A stretch of DNA of 64,000 bases from Ardenticatenales bacterium (GTDB lineage Bacteria; Chloroflexota; Anaerolineae; Promineifilales; Promineifilaceae), in contig JACKBL010000002.1 of assembly GCA_020634515.1 (NCBI GenBank), positions 1 through 64,000 on the forward strand. Reading direction: 5' to 3'. Position 1 is the stretch's first letter. Every line of letters starts with the position of its first letter. The translations under genes were made by a program, and so were the position numbers. Below are positions 58,814 to 64,000 of the stretch, piece by piece. The notes under the pieces were generated by a model. That model was not told the origin of the DNA. It saw only the letters and a program-made list of their open reading frames with translations, and did not search any database.

Positions 58814-59764
58814 ATGCGAGTTTTTGTGACGGGTGGTACGGGTTTTGCGGGATCCCATCTGGTAGATGCGCTGTTGGCGGCGGATCATGAGGTCTATGCG
58901 CTGATGCACGCGGCTTCGAGTTTGCACGAATTGCCGGCACATCCCCGGTTGACGGTGATAACGGGGGATTTGATGGAATTGCCGGCATTGCAAGAACAGA
59001 TGGCCGCCATCAAACCAGACATCATCTACCATCTGGCGGGTCAGGCCTCGCCGGCGCTGAGCTGGCGCGACCCCGCGCGCACTCTGGCGATCAACGCCGG
59101 CGGCACGGCCAACATTTTGGAAGCGGCGCTGGCCGGCGGACGTCCGCGCGTGTTGGTTGTCAGCAGCGCCGACGTATACGGCCCGGTGGCGGCGGCGGAT
59201 TTGCCCTTGACCGAGTTGACGCCCATCGCGCCGCGCCATCCCTACGGCGTGAGCAAGTGGGCCGCGGGGCAGTTGACACGGCTTTATTGGGAACGGTATC
59301 AACTGCCGGCTATCGAGGCGCGCCCCTTCAACCATATTGGGCCGCGGCAGGCGCCGGGCTTTGTCGCCCCGGATTTTGCCAGCCAGTTGGCGGCGATTAA
59401 GTTGGGCCGGCAGCCGGCGACGTTGGCTGTGGGCAATCTGGCGGCGGAGCGGGACTTTACGGATGTGCGGGATGTGGTGGGGGCGTATGAGGCGTTGATG
59501 GCGCGGGGGCGACCCGGAGAATGTTATCTGATTTGCTCTGGGCGGGCGGTGTCGATTGATTGGCTGCTGCGGACATTGGTGGAAATTGCCGGCATTCCCG
59601 TCACCATCACCCACGATCCCGCCCGAATGCGCCCCTCCGACACCCCCCGACTCTACGGCGACTACACCAAAATACGGCAAGACACCGGCTGGCAACCACA
59701 AATTCCCCTGCGCCAATCCCTGGCCGACACCTTCGCCGACTGGTTGCAGCGGCTGCGAGAATAA
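58814..59764 (+). CDS. GDP-6-deoxy-D-mannose reductase-like epimerase
   Basis: Extended SDR of 316 residues: NAD(P) motif GGTGFAGSH at 7-15, SSADVYG, catalytic Tyr and Lys in YGVSK, and NHIGPRQAPGFVAPDFASQLA, a stretch characteristic of RMD/GMD-type enzymes that act on GDP-mannose derivatives. Produces GDP-rhamnose from the 4-keto sugar in that family; substrate not proven here. No GMD gene adjoins. TGCCGGCA at 58934, 58980 and 59587. Confidence 0.85.
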   Translation: MRVFVTGGTGFAGSHLVDALLAADHEVYALMHAASSLHELPAHPRLTVITGDLMELPALQEQMAAIKPDIIYHLAGQASPALSWRDPARTLAINAGGTANILEAALAGGRPRVLVVSSADVYGPVAAADLPLTELTPIAPRHPYGVSKWAAGQLTRLYWERYQLPAIEARPFNHIGPRQAPGFVAPDFASQLAAIKLGRQPATLAVGNLAAERDFTDVRDVVGAYEALMARGRPGECYLICSGRAVSIDWLLRTLVEIAGIPVTITHDPARMRPSDTPRLYGDYTKIRQDTGWQPQIPLRQSLADTFADWLQRLRE

Positions 59765-59894
59765 GAGGCAAACGCGAGGGGCGTATCCGTTAATGGACGG
59801 AAGGTGTCCGCACAATTCCGTCGATTGATCCGCGGACAGCCACTGAACTGTAGCAAACAAAAGAACCGTTGGTTTTTCGTGCGAGGGCAAGGTA

Positions 59895-60827
59895 ATGGCT
59901 GCTAAGAAAATAGCATTTGGTTGGTACGGCGGTAAATACAGCCATCTCGATTGGCTGCTCCCTTTGTTGCCGGAGACGACGCATTATTGTGAGCCATTTG
60001 GGGGATCAGCGGCAGTCTTGATTAACAGAAAACCCGCGCCTGTTGAAACCTACAACGATATTGATGGGGAGGTCGTAAACTTTTTCCGCGTCCTGCGTGA
60101 ACAAAAGGAGGAATTACTAGAGGCGATTGGTTTAACCCCGTTTTCCCGCGAAGAGTTAAGATTTGCCATCAAAGGGGACGTGGCAAATATCACGGATTTG
60201 GAGCGGGCGAGGCGGTTTTTCGTGCGCGCCCGGCAGGTCAGAACCGGTCTGGCGCAAACAGCAAGCGAAGGACGCTGGGCTCACTGCAAATTAACAACTC
60301 GTGCCGGCATGGCTGGCGCCGTGTCTCGATGGTTGGGTAGTGTTGATGGCCTGGCGGAAATAGCGCAACGTCTGCTCAGAGTCCAAATAGAAAATGCGCC
60401 GGCCATTGAAGTGATACGCAGATTTGATAGTCCTGAGACCCTGTTTTATTGCGACCCGCCCTATGTTCATGAATCACGCTCAGATAAAAATGCATATGCC
60501 TATGAAATGACCGACGGCGAGCATCGTGAGTTGTCAGAAGTATTGCATGACGTTGCAGGGAAAGTCGCCTTATCAGGCTATCATAGTCGTTTAATGAACG
60601 AACTATATGGTGATTGGAAGTATGTCGAAGCACCCACGAAAAAAGCACATTCGACGAATACAGGCGCAAATGCCAATAAACAAAGCAGAACAGAAGTACT
60701 CTGGGTGAACTATGAAATTAATACCGAAATGAAATACCAGGAAAAAGACCAATGGCAACACCAGACAAGATACTTGAGAACGCTCTTCACCGAGCTAGAG
60801 CATCCATCAACCAGCCGCTTGTCCTGA
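59895..60827 (+). CDS. Adenine-specific DNA methyltransferase, D12 class (Dam-like)
   Basis: Methylates N6 of adenine. AdoMet-binding FGWYGGK (8-14) and EPFGGS (33-38), catalytic DPPY at 187-190. 310 residues, normal for the class. The last 25 codons overlap the start of a broken SacI-family restriction gene, the cognate nuclease; the methylase remains as a probable orphan. Base composition is lower in GC than the neighbours, suggesting acquisition of the pair. Confidence 0.92.
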   Translation: MAAKKIAFGWYGGKYSHLDWLLPLLPETTHYCEPFGGSAAVLINRKPAPVETYNDIDGEVVNFFRVLREQKEELLEAIGLTPFSREELRFAIKGDVANITDLERARRFFVRARQVRTGLAQTASEGRWAHCKLTTRAGMAGAVSRWLGSVDGLAEIAQRLLRVQIENAPAIEVIRRFDSPETLFYCDPPYVHESRSDKNAYAYEMTDGEHRELSEVLHDVAGKVALSGYHSRLMNELYGDWKYVEAPTKKAHSTNTGANANKQSRTEVLWVNYEINTEMKYQEKDQWQHQTRYLRTLFTELEHPSTSRLS

Positions 60828-61434
60828 ACTCGGAAATCCGTGACAGAATCTCGTATGTGGTGCGTTGTCTGAGTAATCGGGCGGGAGTGCGGATGTTGAT
60901 GACGTGTGCGTTGGCGAAAATTCATCGGCCAGAAGTCGATATTCGCAAACCCTATACGGAGGTTGGTGATACGGACGCTTTTTCGGGTCGGGCTGAGTAT
61001 GATGAGAAATATGTCGGGCCTTTTGCCGCAGCGCATGCCTTGCCAGTGAATTCGACGACGGCTTTCCTTACTCCGGGCTTTCGCACAATCAATGTCGCAC
61101 TCGCGCCGCCGTTGGTCATTAAATGTACGAAGATACAATTCAACTCCTTGATGATGTTTGTCAGGGAAGGGTAACTGAGGCCGATTTGCTGGCGGAGACA
61201 ATTCGTCAGCTGCTGTTGCTGAAGGAAGAACAAGATGGGGGGATCGAGTTTGTCATTTTGGATTGCCTGGGATTTTTACGTCACTTTCTGCATTTGTTTC
61301 ATAGACGCCGCCTGATATTTCTGGAATCGTATCAAAAACTCGTTTTGTCTGAACCAGATAGTGCCGTCAGTCAACCGCTAAAAGAGTTGTTTCTGGCTTT
61401 AAGACGAGCCGCGGAGTTTGATAGTGAGGCTTGA
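60752..61434 (+). pseudogene. SacI-family restriction endonuclease, frameshifted and truncated
   Basis: The first frame (60752-61174) reads ISYVVRCLSNRAGVRMLMTCALAKIHRPEVDIRKPYTEVGD, SGRAEYDEKYVGPFAAAHALPVNSTTAFLTPGFR, the conserved N-terminal block of SacI-type enzymes. Near 61123 the matching sequence moves to another frame: MYEDTIQLLDDVCQGRVTEADLLAETIRQLLLLKEEQ. Full-length enzymes run on for a further 200 or so residues with the PD-(D/E)xK part; here the frame turns into unrelated sequence and stops at 61434. It cannot be an active nuclease. Family assignment is from memory of the conserved block. Confidence 0.75.
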
Positions 61435-61507
61435 AACGGGCACGTCGGCCACGTTTCCTGGTGGTTGATAGGCCACAGGCCGTGGCATTTTGGTTTTGAG
61501 AACAATC

Positions 61508-62296
61508 ATGTCCAAGGGCAAGGAACGACTGGATAAGCTGCTGGTGCGGCGAGGGCTGGCGGAGACGCGCAGCAAGGCGCAGGCCATCATTATGGCGGGC
61601 GAAGTGCGCGTCAATGGGGAACCGGCGGATAAGCCGGGCATGGCCGTGCGCGAAGATGCGGTGATCGAGGTGGCGGCGGCGCTGCCTTACGTCAGCCGCG
61701 GCGGATATAAGTTGGCGGAGGCGCTGCCGGCATTTGGCCTGACGGTGACGGGGCGGGTGTGTGCGGATGTGGGGGCGTGTACGGGGGGTTTTACGGATGT
61801 GCTGCTGCAGGCGGGGGCGGCGCGGGTGTATGCGCTGGACGTGGGGTATGGGCAGTTGGATTGGAAGCTGCGCCAGGACGAGCGGGTGGTGGTGATGGAA
61901 CGCACGAATGCCCGGTATGTGCCGGCATTGCCGGAGCCGGTCAGCCTGGTGGTGATTGATGTGTCGTTTATTTCGCTGCGGTTGATTTTGCCGGCAGTGC
62001 GGCAGTGGTTAACGCCGCAAGCCGATGTCGTGGCCTTGATCAAGCCGCAGTTCGAGGCGGGGCGGGAGCAGGTGGGCAAAGGGGGAATTGTGCGGGACGT
62101 GGCGGTGCATCGGCAGGTGCTGCGGGACATGCTGGCCTGGGCGGAGGAACATGGCTGGTCGCCCGCCGGCCTGGTACGTTCACCGGTGACGGGCGCGGAT
62201 GGGAATGTGGAGTTTTTGTTGTGGCTGCGTTGGGGGGGGGCGGAAGGGGAGCCGTTGGATGCGGCGACGGCGATAGCGGGCGTGATGGATTATTGA
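61508..62296 (+). CDS. tlyA: TlyA-family rRNA 2'-O-methyltransferase
   Basis: 262 residues from the ATG at 61508. N-terminal S4 RNA-binding domain (RLDKLLVRRGLAETRSKAQAIIMAGEVRVNG), then an FtsJ/RrmJ-like fold with VSRGGYKLAEAL, ADVGACTGGFTDVLLQAGAARVYALDVGYGQLDW and ALIKPQFEAGREQVGKGGIVRD. Methylates 16S and 23S rRNA (2'-O-cytidine) in known members, and makes ribosomes sensitive to capreomycin. A hairpin built of two TGCCGGCA motifs follows the stop. Confidence 0.93.
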   Translation: MSKGKERLDKLLVRRGLAETRSKAQAIIMAGEVRVNGEPADKPGMAVREDAVIEVAAALPYVSRGGYKLAEALPAFGLTVTGRVCADVGACTGGFTDVLLQAGAARVYALDVGYGQLDWKLRQDERVVVMERTNARYVPALPEPVSLVVIDVSFISLRLILPAVRQWLTPQADVVALIKPQFEAGREQVGKGGIVRDVAVHRQVLRDMLAWAEEHGWSPAGLVRSPVTGADGNVEFLLWLRWGGAEGEPLDAATAIAGVMDY

Positions 62297-62304
62297 TGAT
62301 CAAA

Positions 62305-62337
62305 CGTGCCGGCATTTTGGAAGAAAATGCCGGCACG
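62305..62337. terminator. Perfect hairpin between convergent genes
   Basis: CGTGCCGGCATTTT pairs exactly with AAAATGCCGGCACG around a five-base loop, so each arm contains a TGCCGGCA octamer. The T-run next to the stem is inside it; function as a bidirectional terminator is likely. Confidence 0.75.
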
Positions 62338-62368
62338 CCATTCACATAATCAGTCAATCAACCCGCAG

Positions 62369-63688
62369 CTATTGCCCGTCGAGGAAACGCGCAAACCACT
62401 GCTGATAAGTCGCCACTTCCGCCTGATCCGGTAGCAGCGCCGCCACCAACGAGGCATCCAGCGGCTGCTGGTTGGCGCGGTAGATAGTGATCGCAAACGC
62501 CGCCACCGCTTCGCCCGGCGTAAAGTTGCAATGCTCATACCGGTTAATGGGCATATTGAACCGCTGGTCACGATTGCCGGCCACGCCCAATTTGCGCCCG
62601 TAGAGCGGTTCATGCCAGTACGGCACCTGCTGGTCTTGCAGCGTGTGCAGCGTCGTCAACGGAATCTGCAAATCCCCCGTCGTTTGATAATTCTCCAACT
62701 CTATCAAGGCCGCCTCGTCTGCCGCCACCCGCTGTACGGACAGATTCATCAACAGGTCATTATCTGATCCGCGATAAAGGCGCGTGGTGTTATCAAACGG
62801 GTTGCCGCCCAACTTCTCGTTCGCATCGTTGGTAGCGAAAACGTTGTACCACAGCCCATCATGCACGGACGTGTGCAGCGAACCCAGGTAATCATTGGGA
62901 TCGTTTGGCATGTTGGTCACATTCACCCATTGATCCAGCTTGTCCGCATTCTCTGGCGCAAAAATAACCGGTTCCATTTGCGCCCAAATGTTATCCCAGT
63001 CCGCGATCACTTCTGGCGGAATGTTCGTAGGATCATCGCCCAACATCGCTCCCAGGTCCGGGAAGAAGTAGTTGAAAATGACGCGCACATCGCCGAAGAA
63101 ATTGATCTGCCGCCCAAAGTCACCAATAGGGCCGCACATTGCCAGACCCGCGTTGAAAATATCCGGGTGTTGTTCGGAAAGCAATGTCGTGATAATTCCC
63201 CCTTCGGACGCGCCAATGAGGAAAACACGCTCAGGTGCGCCATACTGGTCCGTATAAATGTTGACCAGGTCTAGAATGTCCGCCATGCCTTGCAGCACAG
63301 CCAGGCCATTGACGCTGTAGCTGGTGGTGGCAAAGCCATAGCCCAGCAGATTCGCCACGGTGGGGATGCACAGCCCGTCAATGCACAACTGGTCTTCGGG
63401 GATTTCCACGGGATTGGTAAAGTCCACATAACCGTGCGCCCAGACGACGAGCTGACCATTGTAGTGCCATGCGGGTGGCATACAAATACGGTAGATGGCG
63501 CCACTGTTTTGCGTGCCGTCAGGATCACATTGGCTGATTCCCCCGCCGCCCAAGGCGACAGGTTTTGCCAGTTTGACGTTGGCGGCAACGCCATGGAAAG
63601 CGCCGCCCGCCGCCGCCGCCGGACGCGCGACCATGCCGCCCGCCAGAACTAAGAGGAAAGCCAGAACCAGGAAAGAGAAACGTTTCAT
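62369..63688 (-). CDS. Secreted alpha/beta hydrolase-like protein
   Basis: 439 residues from the second ATG (six bases after AGGTGA). Signal peptide (FSFLVLAFLLVLAGGMVARPAAA, cleavage after AAA likely). LVVWAHGYVDF oxyanion strand, nucleophile Ser161 in IGASEGG, and final His in INRYEHCNF-type C-terminus or earlier QQVPYWHEP; the acid residue is not certain. Two cysteine pairs (C56/C71, C104/C109) suggest disulfides. Likely an extracellular esterase or peptidase. A paralogue is cut by the window end directly upstream. Confidence 0.82.
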   Translation of the reverse strand: MKRFSFLVLAFLLVLAGGMVARPAAAAGGAFHGVAANVKLAKPVALGGGGISQCDPDGTQNSGAIYRICMPPAWHYNGQLVVWAHGYVDFTNPVEIPEDQLCIDGLCIPTVANLLGYGFATTSYSVNGLAVLQGMADILDLVNIYTDQYGAPERVFLIGASEGGIITTLLSEQHPDIFNAGLAMCGPIGDFGRQINFFGDVRVIFNYFFPDLGAMLGDDPTNIPPEVIADWDNIWAQMEPVIFAPENADKLDQWVNVTNMPNDPNDYLGSLHTSVHDGLWYNVFATNDANEKLGGNPFDNTTRLYRGSDNDLLMNLSVQRVAADEAALIELENYQTTGDLQIPLTTLHTLQDQQVPYWHEPLYGRKLGVAGNRDQRFNMPINRYEHCNFTPGEAVAAFAITIYRANQQPLDASLVAALLPDQAEVATYQQWFARFLDGQ

Positions 63689-63756
63689 CTGCATTCACCT
63701 CGCTGAAATGTTATGAAGTTGTCGCCAACTCAATCGGGAAACAAACTGAAAGAACA

Positions 63757-63794
63757 GCCACGAACAGGTTAATTATCCGCAGCCTGTTCGTGGC
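63757..63794. terminator. Hairpin between the tandem hydrolase genes
   Basis: GCCACGAACAGG pairs exactly with CCTGTTCGTGGC around a 14-base loop. It ends 28 bases after the stop of the upstream gene on the minus strand. Confidence 0.7.
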
Positions 63795-63822
63795 GTCAAT
63801 TGAATCAAGCGATCTGGCCGGA

Positions 63823-64000
63823 CTAACGCAGGTGGAGTTGATACTGCTCGGCCAACCGATGCCAATCAGCCTGAGCCGCCTGATTGGGCAACAACGTCAT
63901 CAACTCCGCCATCGTTGGTGCGTCTCCATTTGCCATGATGATCATTTTAGCGAAGGCCAGCAACGCTTCCTCCGGCGTAAAATTGCAATGTTCGTACCGG
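63823..64000 (-). CDS. Paralogue of the secreted hydrolase, C-terminal part only
   Basis: The last 58 codons of a minus-strand gene that continues past the window end. RYEHCNFTPEEALLAFAKMI and the closing helix (ADWHRLAEQYQLHLR) match the C-terminus of the gene at 62369 (RYEHCNFTPGEAVAAFAIT). It shows tandem duplication of this hydrolase. Confidence 0.85.
   Translation of the reverse strand, partial: RYEHCNFTPEEALLAFAKMIIMANGDAPTMAELMTLLPNQAAQADWHRLAEQYQLHLR

Overview
The window is a bacterial chromosome segment (GC by eye in the high fifties). Gene content fits a free-living, probably Chloroflexota-like bacterium: NBR1-type Ig repeats on a glycosidase-like protein, LprG-type lipoprotein plus MFS exporter, MoxR/DUF58 pair, amphi-Trp protein, lipoproteins with HExxH sites, and a tmRNA tag ending in LAA. 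The phylum is an inference from gene-family impressions; no rRNA is present to settle it. No tRNA or CRISPR array was found.

Layout. 1-4190 is a nest of broken mobile elements: an IS3-family copy split by a small large-serine-recombinase element and sitting against the 5'-truncated end of an IS91-type transposase gene. 4390-10340 looks like a stretch of integron-type gene cassettes without a visible integrase: attC-like folds, cassette starts complementary to the far R'' boxes, a minimal Rhs toxin with a beta-propeller partner, a degenerate group II intron at an attC core, an HELGH membrane protease cassette and a zinc-ribbon remnant. From 10.6 kb on, the DNA is ordinary chromosome: aspartate kinase, a CnoX-like thioredoxin, a Fur-regulated CbiMQO metal transporter, a glutaredoxin-thioredoxin reductase fusion, an SPFH protein pair, an ABC-2 exporter, a 114-bp tandem array, a glycosidase-like protein with NBR1 Ig repeats, a rhomboid protease, MoxR-DUF58, a patatin, a radical SAM protein, an IscA-type protein, aspS, an LprG-like lipoprotein with an MFS exporter, two HExxH lipoprotein/membrane proteases, a FabH-like synthase, a solute-binding lipoprotein, tmRNA, two S51-type proteins, a Crp-type regulator, a heme-copper-oxidase-like membrane protein, a GH-like protein, sugar-nucleotide enzymes, a decayed SacI-type restriction system, TlyA, and two tandem secreted hydrolases, the last cut by the window end.

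Genes that appear to work together: fur-cbiM-cbiQ-cbiO (metal uptake with a palindromic operator), the three-gene ABC-2 exporter, the lipoprotein-MFS pair (ATGA overlap), the two tandem metalloproteases, the SPFH protein with its unknown partner, and toxin plus propeller in one cassette.

Three genome-scale signals stand out. (1) The octamer TGCCGGCA occurs about sixty times from 12 kb on and not at all before; local GC skew usually flips from G-rich to C-rich across it. (2) An 88-89 nt two-hairpin element with compensatory base changes lies in the leaders of three unrelated envelope-related operons, always in the sense direction. (3) Intergenic spaces are packed with several families of short palindromic and MITE-like repeats, some nested in each other.
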